Assembly (NCBI RefSeq): GCF_003797125.1
Contig: NZ_RKKE01000010.1
Coordinates: forward strand, 1 to 64,000
Length of the DNA: 64,000 nt
DNA from: Shewanella frigidimarina
GTDB lineage: Bacteria > Pseudomonadota > Gammaproteobacteria > Enterobacterales > Shewanellaceae
Direction of reading: 5' to 3'
The position numbers and the translations under genes are program-made. The notes beneath the pieces are model-generated. The model ran no database searches and was not told the origin of the DNA. It saw only the letters and a list, made by a program, of their open reading frames with translations. This document shows, piece after piece, positions 34,994 to 43,449 of the stretch (positions are counted from its first letter, which is position 1; every line of letters starts with the position of its first letter).

Positions 34994-35010
34994 TTATCAT
35001 AGAATGATAA
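34994..35010. promoter_or_regulatory. Candidate LysR-type operator
   Basis: TTATCAT-AGA-ATGATAA is a perfect 17-bp inverted repeat in the 141-bp gap between the divergent frmA and LysR-type genes. Such repeats are typical binding sites of the adjacent regulator. Binding is inferred from placement. Confidence 0.6.
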
Positions 35011-35049
35011 TTAGCTTATTTTGCAAATGACTTTTACGAGAATGTAATA

Positions 35050-35916
35050 ATGATGAAGTGGGAAGGCATTTTTGAATTTGTGGCGGTGGCCGAAACGGAC
35101 AGCTTTACTGTGGCTGGCAAGCGTTTGAGTATTTCTACCGCGCAAGTGAGTCGACAAATTAGTCAGCTTGAAAACCGTTTAAACACCAAATTATTTTATC
35201 GCACCACTCGTAAAGTATCGTTAACTGAAGAAGGTACGGTCTATTATCAGCATTGTCGCCAGGTATTAAACAGTCTTGATGAAGCAGAACGCGCTATTTC
35301 AAGTTTAAAAGATAAGCCACAAGGACTGATTAGAATTACTGCACCAGTGACTTACGGTGAAAAGTTTATCATGCCGATAGTGATTGATTTTATGCAGCAA
35401 TATCCTGACATTGAAGTGATTTGTGAGCTGACTAATCAGCAACTTGACTTAGTGGATGGTGGTTATGATTTGGCGATTAGGTTAGGGCGGTTAACTAATT
35501 CTACTATGATGGCAAAGCGGCTTACGAGTCGAAGCCAATATGTGTGCGCAGCCCCGAGTTATATCGCTAAATACGGTACGCCTTATGCGTTATCGGAGTT
35601 AAGTCAGCATAATTGTTTAATCGGCAGTCAGTCACATTGGCATTTTGTTGAGCAAGGTAAACCTAAGACGGTAAAAGTGCATGGGTCTTTAGCTTGTAGC
35701 AGTGGTTTGAGTTTATTGAATGCAGCTATATGTGGTTTGGGGATTGTGCAGTTACCAGGATATTACGTCAATGATGCTATAGCAGAGGGGCTGTTAGTGG
35801 TATTGCTTGCTCCTTTTCAACAACCTAAAGAAGGTATTTGGGCTTTGTATCCGCATAATCGCCATTTATCACCCAAAGTCAGATTGCTGGTCGATAAGTT
35901 ATCGCAAGAGTTGTAA
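35050..35916 (+). CDS. LysR-family transcriptional regulator
   Basis: The 288-residue protein has the N-terminal LysR winged helix-turn-helix (about residues 1-62, with FTVAGKRLSISTAQVSRQIS and LENRLNTKLFYRTTRKVSLT). A periplasmic-binding-like effector domain follows (about 90-285, with GLIRITAPVTYGEKFIMP). It is divergent from frmA-fghA with a palindrome between, so it is the probable regulator of formaldehyde detoxification. Effector is unknown. MetMet at the start makes 35050 or 35053 equally possible. Confidence 0.9.
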   Translation: MMKWEGIFEFVAVAETDSFTVAGKRLSISTAQVSRQISQLENRLNTKLFYRTTRKVSLTEEGTVYYQHCRQVLNSLDEAERAISSLKDKPQGLIRITAPVTYGEKFIMPIVIDFMQQYPDIEVICELTNQQLDLVDGGYDLAIRLGRLTNSTMMAKRLTSRSQYVCAAPSYIAKYGTPYALSELSQHNCLIGSQSHWHFVEQGKPKTVKVHGSLACSSGLSLLNAAICGLGIVQLPGYYVNDAIAEGLLVVLLAPFQQPKEGIWALYPHNRHLSPKVRLLVDKLSQEL

Positions 35917-35967
35917 CTATATGCTGTTTTTCTCGAACCAATGTTAACGATGGAAGTTAACAAGACT

Positions 35968-36582
35968 CTAGCTCATAGTTCGCAAATAACGTGCAATTTG
36001 AGCTTTTGGAAGGCTGGATATTTTATTGATAATATCAATGGTAATAGCTTGTTTGGGCAGCTGTAGTTGTAATAGATCTATTTGATGTAACCATAAATGG
36101 CTGGTCATGGTGGCATCAGCCAAGGCCCGGTGAAACACGCCATCGTTAGGTAATTGGTGATGATCTACAAGCGTGCCAAGCTTATGGTTGGGGGCATCTT
36201 GGCTTATCCGCCTTGATAATAACAACGAGCAAGCAAATTGACCGCTGTAATGCAGTTTGCTATGGCTAAACTCGGCATCGAGAAACTTTTTATCAAAGCT
36301 GGCATTGTGTGCCACCAAATTAAAACCATCAATAAACTTAGCAAACTGCCCCATGACTTGTTTGGACGCTGGGGCATGTTTAAGCATATCGTTACTAATA
36401 CCAGTATATTGCTCAATAAAGCTATTGACTCGCCGACCAGGATTAATCAATTCCTGAAAAGTATCGACTATTTGACCATTAACTAACTTAACCGCCCCAA
36501 TTTCTATGGCTCGGTCACCGTTATCTGGTGATAGTCCTGTGGTTTCAAAATCGAGTACCACAACTTGGTTAGCGAGTTTCAT
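35968..36582 (-). CDS. DnaQ-like 3'-5' exonuclease domain protein
   Basis: This DEDDh exonuclease of about 204 residues starts at the ATG 36582, chosen because AGGTG lies upstream and the exonuclease fold begins at once (MKLANQVVVLDFETTGL). A longer frame reaching into mnmE is unlikely. The catalytic set is visible: D-x-E in DFETTG, the aspartate in HNASFD and the His-Asp of HRALADA. The DNA polymerase III epsilon subunit is similar, but this protein lacks its usual context and is better viewed as a separate DnaQ-family nuclease. It sits 25 bp after mnmE on the same strand. Confidence 0.85.
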   Translation of the reverse strand: MKLANQVVVLDFETTGLSPDNGDRAIEIGAVKLVNGQIVDTFQELINPGRRVNSFIEQYTGISNDMLKHAPASKQVMGQFAKFIDGFNLVAHNASFDKKFLDAEFSHSKLHYSGQFACSLLLSRRISQDAPNHKLGTLVDHHQLPNDGVFHRALADATMTSHLWLHQIDLLQLQLPKQAITIDIINKISSLPKAQIARYLRTMS

Positions 36583-36607
36583 CAATTTACACCTATTTAT
36601 CGATACA

Positions 36608-37969
36608 CTATTTACCAATACAGAATGAGCCAAAAATCTTGCCCAATAGATCATCGGATGTGAATTTACCGGTGATTTCAGATAAGGCCATTTGTGTCAT
36701 GCGCAGTTCTTCTGCCAGTAACTCTCCAGCTAAATATACTTCAAGCTGTTCTTTGCCCAACTGTAAGTGATTTGCGGCTAAGTCGAGAGCTTCTAAATGG
36801 CGACGACGGGCAATAAATCCACCCTCTAAGTTACTTTGGTAACCCATTAATGATTTAAGGTGCTGCTTTAACTCATCAACACCTAAACCTGTTTTAGCTG
36901 ATATCCGGTAAACACAACTGCCTTGTTCTTCGGTTTTATCTAAGGCTTCACCCGTTAGATCTGCTTTATTTCGTACTACCGTTACCCCTAGTTTTGCAGG
37001 TAAACGGTCGATAAAGTCGGGCCAAATTTCGTGAGGATTCACAGCATCAGTTGTGGTGCCATCGACCATAAACAAGACTCTATCGGCACTGGCTATTTCT
37101 GCCCATGCGCGTTCGATACCTATTTGTTCAACAGTATCGAGTGTGTCTCGTAACCCAGCCGTATCGATAATGTGCAGTGGCATACCGTCTAAGTGGATAT
37201 GTTCACGAAGTACATCGCGAGTCGTTCCGGCTATTTCAGTCACAATGGCTGACTCTTTACCGGCTAATGCATTAAGTAAGCTTGATTTACCGGCATTAGG
37301 GCGGCCGGCAATCACAACCTTCATTCCTTCGCGGATGATTGAACCTTGCTTGGCGCTAGCTTGTACAGTGTCTAGTTTACTGATGATTTTATATAACGCG
37401 TTGGCAATTTTACCGTCGGATAGGAAGTCGACTTCCTCATCGGGGAAGTCAATCGCTGCTTCTACATATAAGCGCAGGTTGGTGACTTGGTCGACAAGCT
37501 CGTGTACTTCTTTTGAAAATTCACCCTGTAGTGATTGCAAGGCACTTTTTGCTGCTTGTTCACTGGTAGCATCAATTAAGTCAGCAATCGCTTCTGCTTG
37601 AGTTAAGTCGAGTTTATCGTTCATAAAGGCTTGTTCGCTGAACTCACCTGGTCTAGCAATGCGAATACCGTCTATTTCCATGACACGCTTAATTAGCATG
37701 TCGAGCACGATTTGACCACCATGACCTTGCAGTTCTAGGACATCTTCGCCGGTAAATGAATTTGGTCCTTTAAAAAATAGCGCAATCCCTTGATCAATCA
37801 CCTGACCGTCAGCATTGTTAAAGTCACAATATTCTGCGTAACGAGTTTTAGGCACATGGCCAATAATCGCTGTTGCTACATTAGTGGCTAAATCACCAGA
37901 AATACGAATGATGCCTACGCCACCTCTTCCAGGGGCGGTGGCTTGTGCCACAATAGTGTCTGTTGTCAC
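36608..37969 (-). CDS. mnmE: tRNA modification GTPase MnmE (TrmE)
   Basis: MnmE is the GTPase partner of MnmG in wobble-uridine modification. The 453-residue protein has an N-terminal folate-binding domain (TIVAQATAPGRGGVGIIRISG). A G domain with GRPNAGKSSLLNAL (about residues 222-235), DTAGLRDT and NKAD is inserted in a helical domain, and the protein ends FCIGK with its catalytic cysteine. Length equals the E. coli enzyme. It follows yidC but a strong terminator separates them. Confidence 0.98.
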   Translation of the reverse strand: MTTDTIVAQATAPGRGGVGIIRISGDLATNVATAIIGHVPKTRYAEYCDFNNADGQVIDQGIALFFKGPNSFTGEDVLELQGHGGQIVLDMLIKRVMEIDGIRIARPGEFSEQAFMNDKLDLTQAEAIADLIDATSEQAAKSALQSLQGEFSKEVHELVDQVTNLRLYVEAAIDFPDEEVDFLSDGKIANALYKIISKLDTVQASAKQGSIIREGMKVVIAGRPNAGKSSLLNALAGKESAIVTEIAGTTRDVLREHIHLDGMPLHIIDTAGLRDTLDTVEQIGIERAWAEIASADRVLFMVDGTTTDAVNPHEIWPDFIDRLPAKLGVTVVRNKADLTGEALDKTEEQGSCVYRISAKTGLGVDELKQHLKSLMGYQSNLEGGFIARRRHLEALDLAANHLQLGKEQLEVYLAGELLAEELRMTQMALSEITGKFTSDDLLGKIFGSFCIGK

Positions 37970-37995
37970 GGTATTACCTATAAAATTGATAAAGG

Positions 37996-38021
37996 AAAAG
38001 GCGGCTAATCAGCCGCCTTTT
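37996..38021 (-). terminator. Terminator after yidC
   Basis: A perfect 11-bp stem AAAAGGCGGCT / AGCCGCCTTTT with a 4-base loop lies between the yidC stop and the mnmE start. It should end the rpmH-rnpA-yidD-yidC transcript. Confidence 0.9.
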
Positions 38022-38050
38022 TAATCAGTTATACAACATTGAGCTTAGGC

Positions 38051-39679
38051 TTATTTTATGCCATTTTTCTCAAGGCCAGCATAAATAATTTTCTGCTGTG
38101 TGATTGCAACTAAGTTACCCACTAACCAGTAAAGTACTAGACCAGCTGGGAACCATAAGAAGAATACGGTAAATATAACTGGCATCCACTGCATCATTTT
38201 CACTTGCATTGGATCCATTGTTGGCGCTACCGGTTGCATTTTTTGCATCAAGAACATTGATAAGCCCATTAACAATGGCAATACATAGTATGGATCTTGA
38301 ACTGATAAGTCAGTAATCCAAAGCATGAATGGCGCGTGGCGTAATTCATAGCTTTCTAGTAGTACCCAGTATAATGCGATGAAAATTGGCATCTGTAACA
38401 GAATAGGTAAGCAACCGCCCATAGGGTTTACTTTTTCTTTCTTATACAGTTCCATCATAGCTTGACCCATCTTTTGACGGTCATCACCAAAGCGTTCTTT
38501 CATCTCTGTCAATTTAGGCTGCAGATTACGCATTTTGGCCATAGAGGTATATTGCTTTTTAGTCAGCGGATATAGACCACCGCGGACGGTGAGGGTGATC
38601 AAAATAATAGCTACACCCCAATTACCCACAAATGATTGATAGAACATCAATAACCAATGGATTGGAATGGCTAACCACCATAAGAAGCCGTAATCAACAA
38701 CCAAGTTTAAGGTTTCAGAAATAGCTGAAAGCTCTTTTTGGTTTTTTGGACCAACATAAAACTGCGAGCTAATTTCTTGAGTCGCGCCAGGAGCAATATC
38801 ATATACCGCACCACGGAAACCAATATTAGCCATTCCACCAGCACTCATACTTGAGAAAATGGTGTTTGAATCGGTTGCTGGCGGCACCCAAGCTGACACA
38901 AAGTAATGTTGTAGCATTGCAGCCCAACCACCGAGTGTTACTTTAGCGAGATTTTTGTCAGCCATATCGTCAAAGTTATATTTCTCATAACGAGTATCTT
39001 GAGCCGAGAAAGCACCACCACGGTAGGTTGGCATCATCATGCTGCTTTCAGATTCTTTAATCGTTTGCTTAATTTGACCATACATCTGCACTTGTAACGG
39101 TGCAGCTGAAGTATTGCTGATGCTGTAATCTACGCCGACATCATATTGACCACGGGTGAACGTAAAGCTTTTTACGTAGGTGACACCGTTGTCTGCTGTA
39201 TAAGTAAATGGCACGGTTAATGTGTCTTTACCATCAGCTAAAGAATATGAATTGGTTTGAACACTATAAGCTGCTCTACCATTGGCACTACTATCAATAC
39301 CATCACGACCAATAAGTCCGCTTTGGGCGATATAAGTGAAATTGTTCTTTTGCTCTAAAATGACAAATGGATCACTACTGTCAATTTCGCGTTTATGTTC
39401 CACTAATGCGGCATAAACTATGTCACCACCAATCGGGCTGATTTTAATATCAAGCTGATCAGTTTTAACGCTAATAAGGTTTTTATTTGCAGGTAATTCT
39501 ACTGGTACTCCAGAGATATCTGCTTCTGGAACGTCAGCACTGTGTTGTGAGGCGGCGTTAGTTTGAGTAACAGTTTGTGCTGTTGCTGGTTTTGGTGCTT
39601 TATCTGTTTGCCATTGTTGCCACATTAAAAAGCTGACAAACAGCAGACCGATTAGCAATATATTGCGTTGAGATTCCAT
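38051..39679 (-). CDS. yidC: Membrane protein insertase YidC
   Basis: YidC inserts and folds inner-membrane proteins with or without the Sec translocon. The 542-residue protein has the N-terminal signal-anchor (about residues 5-20), a large periplasmic domain (about 60-345) typical of Gram-negative YidC, and five C-terminal membrane helices. These hold the conserved LYPLTKKQYTSMAKMRNLQP and MGGCLPILLQMPIFIALYWV. It is 3 bp after yidD, part of the conserved rpmH-rnpA-yidD-yidC group. Confidence 0.98.
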   Translation of the reverse strand: MESQRNILLIGLLFVSFLMWQQWQTDKAPKPATAQTVTQTNAASQHSADVPEADISGVPVELPANKNLISVKTDQLDIKISPIGGDIVYAALVEHKREIDSSDPFVILEQKNNFTYIAQSGLIGRDGIDSSANGRAAYSVQTNSYSLADGKDTLTVPFTYTADNGVTYVKSFTFTRGQYDVGVDYSISNTSAAPLQVQMYGQIKQTIKESESSMMMPTYRGGAFSAQDTRYEKYNFDDMADKNLAKVTLGGWAAMLQHYFVSAWVPPATDSNTIFSSMSAGGMANIGFRGAVYDIAPGATQEISSQFYVGPKNQKELSAISETLNLVVDYGFLWWLAIPIHWLLMFYQSFVGNWGVAIILITLTVRGGLYPLTKKQYTSMAKMRNLQPKLTEMKERFGDDRQKMGQAMMELYKKEKVNPMGGCLPILLQMPIFIALYWVLLESYELRHAPFMLWITDLSVQDPYYVLPLLMGLSMFLMQKMQPVAPTMDPMQVKMMQWMPVIFTVFFLWFPAGLVLYWLVGNLVAITQQKIIYAGLEKNGIK

Positions 39680-39682
39680 AGC

Positions 39683-39937
39683 CTATTTATTACACCTGTC
39701 ATTTTTAGGGGGGACGGGATCACTACCGCCGGGATGTAAAGGGTGACATTTTAATATGCGTTTCATTGCAAACCAACTACCTTTTACTGTTCCATGTGTT
39801 TTTATTGCTTCTATAGCATAATAAGAACAAGTTGGATTGAACCGACAACGCGGTCCCAATAAAGGGCTGATAAGAATTTGGTAACCACGGATAACCGTGG
39901 TTGCTAGCCATTGTAACGGCGACTGAGTTTGCGCCAT
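39683..39937 (-). CDS. yidD: Membrane protein insertion efficiency factor YidD
   Basis: YidD is a small membrane-associated protein that aids YidC-dependent insertion. The 84-residue protein has the family motifs YQILISPLLGPRCRFNPTCS and HPLHPGGSDPVP. It overlaps the end of rnpA by 34 bp in a different frame, a conserved arrangement, and ends 3 bp before yidC. Start is not separately checked against alternatives because rnpA overlap is usual. Confidence 0.95.
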   Translation of the reverse strand: MAQTQSPLQWLATTVIRGYQILISPLLGPRCRFNPTCSYYAIEAIKTHGTVKGSWFAMKRILKCHPLHPGGSDPVPPKNDRCNK

Positions 39938-40260
39938 AGCTTTTCTATTAATTTGTGTAGTTCTGCATTTTCCATTTCCATCACGCCATTTCTGACTAAT
40001 ACAACGATATCTATATCTGGGATGTCGTGTTGATGTAAACGAAAACTATCTCTTATCACACGTTTAATACGATTACGTTGGTTTGCACGTTTAACAAAAC
40101 GTTTGGCCACAGTTAATCCTAAACGAGGATGTTGCTCTGAATTTGGAATTGCGAGCAGAGTTATTTCAGCAGAGGATGCTTTGATTGGATTGGAGAATAC
40201 AGATTTAAATTGCGCGGGAGTTAACAAACGTAACTCCCGCGAAAAGGTATAGCTAGTCAC
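39904..40260 (-). CDS. rnpA: Ribonuclease P protein component RnpA
   Basis: RnpA is the protein partner of the RNase P ribozyme that trims the 5' ends of tRNA precursors. The 118-residue basic protein has LGLTVAKRFVKRANQRNRIK with the RNR motif and VIRDSFRLHQ directly after it. It begins with a typical YTFSRELRLLTPAQFKSVF region. It lies 12 bp downstream of rpmH on the same strand. Length fits E. coli RnpA (119). Confidence 0.97.
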   Translation of the reverse strand: MTSYTFSRELRLLTPAQFKSVFSNPIKASSAEITLLAIPNSEQHPRLGLTVAKRFVKRANQRNRIKRVIRDSFRLHQHDIPDIDIVVLVRNGVMEMENAELHKLIEKLWRKLSRRYNG

Positions 40261-40272
40261 CTAGTTATCTAC

Positions 40273-40410
40273 TTACGCAGATAAACGAGCGCGACCTTTC
40301 GCACGACGACGTGCAAGGACCTTACGGCCGCCTACAGTAGCCATACGAGCGCGGAAGCCGTGAGAACGCTTGCGCTTCAGGTTGCTAGGTTGAAAAGTAC
40401 GTTTACTCAT
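40273..40410 (-). CDS. rpmH: 50S ribosomal protein L34
   Basis: Translation of the minus strand gives the 45-residue L34 protein: [20 protein letters not shown], then [25 protein letters not shown]. It is very basic and of normal length. It is short enough to be missed by simple frame scans. It leads the rpmH-rnpA-yidD-yidC cluster and is divergent from dnaA, with the GATC-rich region between. Confidence 0.98.
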
Positions 40411-40583
40411 GATGGCAATCCGTCTTTGTTAGTGAATTTACCTTATCTCCAAAATTAGAGGTAAGGGCAAAAAAGAGGCCGAATTGTAATCACTTTAAGT
40501 AGCCTCGTCAATAACGAAAGTACTTATATGACAAATTTCTGCCAATCTTTATTTGAAGCTACTATCGATTAAGCACCAGAAGA

Positions 40584-40592
40584 TGTGGATAA
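40584..40592 (-). promoter_or_regulatory. DnaA box upstream of dnaA
   Basis: TTATCCACA on the minus strand, exact consensus, 264 bp upstream of the dnaA start. It fits autoregulation of dnaA. A one-mismatch box ATATACACA lies at 40745-40753. Confidence 0.8.
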
Positions 40593-40619
40593 GTCTGTGT
40601 ACAGACACTATATCTTGTG

Positions 40620-40806
40620 GATCTTTCGTTGTTTCAGTAGATCAAAGAAATGCTATTATAGATCAAGGTGGATCGGTTAATAAAGCTGGATTTGCTTGAA
40701 TTTTGCAATTAATGGATCGATTTTGATCTTCGCTGATCTCAGATATATACACAGAATGATCCCGCTGGGGATAATTCTTCTTTAAAGGATAGCGATCATT
40801 GTGATC
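40620..40806. promoter_or_regulatory. GATC-dense dnaA promoter region
   Basis: Ten GATC sites lie in 187 bp (starts 40620, 40640, 40661, 40671, 40715, 40725, 40735, 40758, 40794, 40803). Such density suggests Dam methylation and SeqA sequestration of dnaA transcription after replication. The dnaA promoter must be in this interval, but I could not choose a convincing -35/-10 pair. Confidence 0.75.
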
Positions 40807-40855
40807 TCCCTATAGAATACACCTCCTTTGATTAAAGATATTTGGGGATAAATAA

Positions 40856-42241
40856 GTGGCGGTTTCACTTTGGCAACAATGTATCGGCAGACTGCAAGAC
40901 GAGTTATCAGCACAGCAGTTCAGTATGTGGATCCGTCCGTTACAGGCTGAAATGGATGGTGATACTTTGGTTTTGTATGCGCCAAATCGTTTTGTGCTGG
41001 ATTGGGTACGCGATAAATACATCAATATCATTAATCAATTTTTTACTGAACAAATGGGCAGTAATGCACCTAAGTTACGTTTTGATATTGGTAGCCGTCC
41101 TTCAGCTCGTCCGGTTGCGCCAGCTCCTGTAGCGGCTAAACCTGTTAATCGCCAAACTAAAGCCCAGGTAGGAACCACGTCCTTTAATACCCAGGCTGAA
41201 CCGATTATTAACCCTAATCACCGCAGCAATATTAATCCTACTTACCAATTTGATAACTTCGTTGAAGGTAAATCGAACCAGTTAGGCAAAGCAGCGGCAT
41301 TGCAAGTTTCTGAAAATCCTGGTGGTGCTTATAATCCGTTATTTTTATATGGCGGCACTGGTTTAGGTAAAACTCACCTTTTACACGCGGTTGGTAATGG
41401 CATTATTAAAAATAATCCCAATGCCAAAGTGGTGTATATGCATTCTGAGCGTTTTGTTCAGGACATGGTAAAAGCGCTGCAAAATAACGCGATCGAAGAA
41501 TTTAAACGTTATTACCGTAGTGTCGATGCGCTATTTATTGATGACATTCAATTTTTTGCCAATAAAGATCGTTCACAAGAAGAGTTTTTCCATACCTTTA
41601 ATGCATTGTTAGAAGGTAATCATCAAATTATTTTAACCTCAGACCGTTATCCAAAAGAGATCGACGGGGTAGAGGATCGCTTAAAATCACGCTTTGGTTG
41701 GGGCTTAACGGTTGCTATTGAGCCACCTGAATTAGAAACCCGCGTAGCGATTTTAATGCGCAAAGCACAAGAGAGTGGAATAAACCTACCTGATGAAGTG
41801 GCATTCTTTATTGCCAAGCGTTTACGTTCAAACGTACGTGAATTAGAAGGTGCACTAAACCGCGTGATTGCTAATGCTAACTTTACTGGCCGTCCAATCA
41901 CTATCGACTTTGTGCGTGAAGCATTAAGAGATCTCTTGGCACTGCAAGAAAAATTAGTCACTATAGATAATATTCAGAAGACTGTTGCTGAATACTACAA
42001 AATAAAAATGGCAGATATGCTGTCTAAACGCCGTTCTCGCAGTGTGGCAAGGCCTAGGCAAGTGGCAATGGCGCTATCTAAAGAACTTACTAACCAAAGT
42101 TTACCGGAAATTGGTGATGCTTTTGGTGGTCGTGACCATACGACAGTATTGCATGCTTGTCGTAAAATCGCCCAACTGCGCGAAGAAAGTCATGATATTA
42201 AAGAAGATTATGCTAACTTGATTAGAACTTTGTCTTCTTAA
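40856..42241 (+). CDS. dnaA: Chromosomal replication initiator DnaA
   Basis: DnaA binds DnaA boxes at oriC and opens the unwinding element with ATP. The 461-residue protein has domain I (about residues 1-90, helicase-loading), a linker, AAA+ domain III with Walker A GGTGLGKT (residues 166-173), FIDDIQFF and KSRFGWGLTVAIEPPELE. The DNA-binding domain IV has GGRDHTTVLHACRKI. The start is GTG at 40856 with GGGGA 8 bases upstream. dnaN follows 19 bp later, so they are one operon. Confidence 0.98.
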   Translation: MAVSLWQQCIGRLQDELSAQQFSMWIRPLQAEMDGDTLVLYAPNRFVLDWVRDKYINIINQFFTEQMGSNAPKLRFDIGSRPSARPVAPAPVAAKPVNRQTKAQVGTTSFNTQAEPIINPNHRSNINPTYQFDNFVEGKSNQLGKAAALQVSENPGGAYNPLFLYGGTGLGKTHLLHAVGNGIIKNNPNAKVVYMHSERFVQDMVKALQNNAIEEFKRYYRSVDALFIDDIQFFANKDRSQEEFFHTFNALLEGNHQIILTSDRYPKEIDGVEDRLKSRFGWGLTVAIEPPELETRVAILMRKAQESGINLPDEVAFFIAKRLRSNVRELEGALNRVIANANFTGRPITIDFVREALRDLLALQEKLVTIDNIQKTVAEYYKIKMADMLSKRRSRSVARPRQVAMALSKELTNQSLPEIGDAFGGRDHTTVLHACRKIAQLREESHDIKEDYANLIRTLSS

Positions 42242-42260
42242 TTCAGGGAATGTAGACACG

Positions 42261-43361
42261 ATGAAATTTTCAATTGATAGGGACGCCCTATTAAAGCCGT
42301 TGCAGCTAGTGTGCGGCGCGGTAGAACGCAGACACAACTTACCTATTTTAGCCAACTTATTAGTTGAAGTTAGTGAGTCATCACTTAAGCTAACGGGCAC
42401 TGATTTAGAGGTTGAGTTGGTGGGCCAAGCGGCTATTCATGGTGACATTGATATCGGTCGTACGACGGTTCCTGCTAAAAAGCTACTGGATATTGTTAAG
42501 TCATTACCAGAGCAGAGCGAATTAAAGGTCGAACAACAAGATAATAAATGGTTGTTGCGTTCAGGTCGCAGCCGTTTTTCATTGGCAACATTACCCGCCG
42601 AAGATTATCCCAACGTTGAAGAATTCCAAGCGGATATCGAATTTAGCTTAAAGCAAGGCGTGTTGAAGTCGATTATTGATTCAACTCAGTTTTCAATGGC
42701 TAACCAAGATGTCCGTTATTATCTCAACGGTTTGTTATTTGAAACGGAAGGCAATGTATTACGTGCTATTGCTACCGACGGACATCGTTTAGCCTTAAGC
42801 CATCGTACGCTTGATGTTTCATTACCTGAAAAGCAAGTGATTGTGCCTCGTAAAGGGGTGGTTGAAATGGCGCGCTTGCTCGACAGTGATGATCAGGACA
42901 TTACCATTGCCATTGGTGATAATGCCATTAGAGCAATTACCAGTTCTGCAGTATTTACCAGTAAGCTTGTTGATGGCCGTTTCCCTGATTACCGCCGTGT
43001 GTTACCTAAGGGTGGCAACAAAGTGGTTATCGCCAGTCGCAATCAACTAAAACAAGCGTTAACTCGTGCTTCTATCCTATCGAATGAAAAATTCCGTGGA
43101 GTACGTATTCAGCTTGAAACTGGTTTATTGAAAATTACTGCCAATAATCCTGAGCAAGAAGAAGCAGAAGAGATTATTGATGTTGAATATGACTCTGACA
43201 ATCTAGAAATTGGTTTTAATGTTAGTTACCTGCTTGATGTATTAAACAACTTAGCCAGTGATGAAGTGCGAATTACTTTAATTGATGGTAATTCCAGTGC
43301 CTTGATTGAGAACCACAAAGAAGAAGATTCTATGTATGTGGTGATGCCAATGCGCCTGTAA
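42261..43361 (+). CDS. dnaN: DNA polymerase III beta subunit (sliding clamp)
   Basis: The beta clamp encircles DNA and tethers polymerases. The 366-residue protein begins MKFSIDRDALLKPLQLVCGA and has the three-fold repeated clamp architecture, with RGVRIQLETGLLKITANNPE in the third domain and the ending MYVVMPMRL. Length equals E. coli DnaN. It lies 19 bp after dnaA and 88 bp before recF, with a small hairpin between. Confidence 0.98.
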   Translation: MKFSIDRDALLKPLQLVCGAVERRHNLPILANLLVEVSESSLKLTGTDLEVELVGQAAIHGDIDIGRTTVPAKKLLDIVKSLPEQSELKVEQQDNKWLLRSGRSRFSLATLPAEDYPNVEEFQADIEFSLKQGVLKSIIDSTQFSMANQDVRYYLNGLLFETEGNVLRAIATDGHRLALSHRTLDVSLPEKQVIVPRKGVVEMARLLDSDDQDITIAIGDNAIRAITSSAVFTSKLVDGRFPDYRRVLPKGGNKVVIASRNQLKQALTRASILSNEKFRGVRIQLETGLLKITANNPEQEEAEEIIDVEYDSDNLEIGFNVSYLLDVLNNLASDEVRITLIDGNSSALIENHKEEDSMYVVMPMRL

Positions 43362-43387
43362 TGCGTTATTGTGTTATTGCTATATCA

Positions 43388-43407
43388 AAGGTGCTGCAAA
43401 GCACCTT
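43388..43407 (+). terminator. Weak hairpin between dnaN and recF
   Basis: An 8-bp perfect stem AAGGTGCT / AGCACCTT with GCAA loop is followed by CTTTGTCT, a poor T run. It may act as partial attenuator inside the dnaA-dnaN-recF-gyrB unit. Confidence 0.5.
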
Positions 43408-43449
43408 CTTTGTCTCTAGCGTTTTATTGGGTTATCACAATAGGTCTTC

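Noticed and set aside
37053..37601. A 182-codon open frame on the plus strand opposite mnmE
   Set aside because: It is fully antisense to a well-conserved GTPase gene, Ser-rich in the way typical of antisense translation, and lacks a ribosome binding site.
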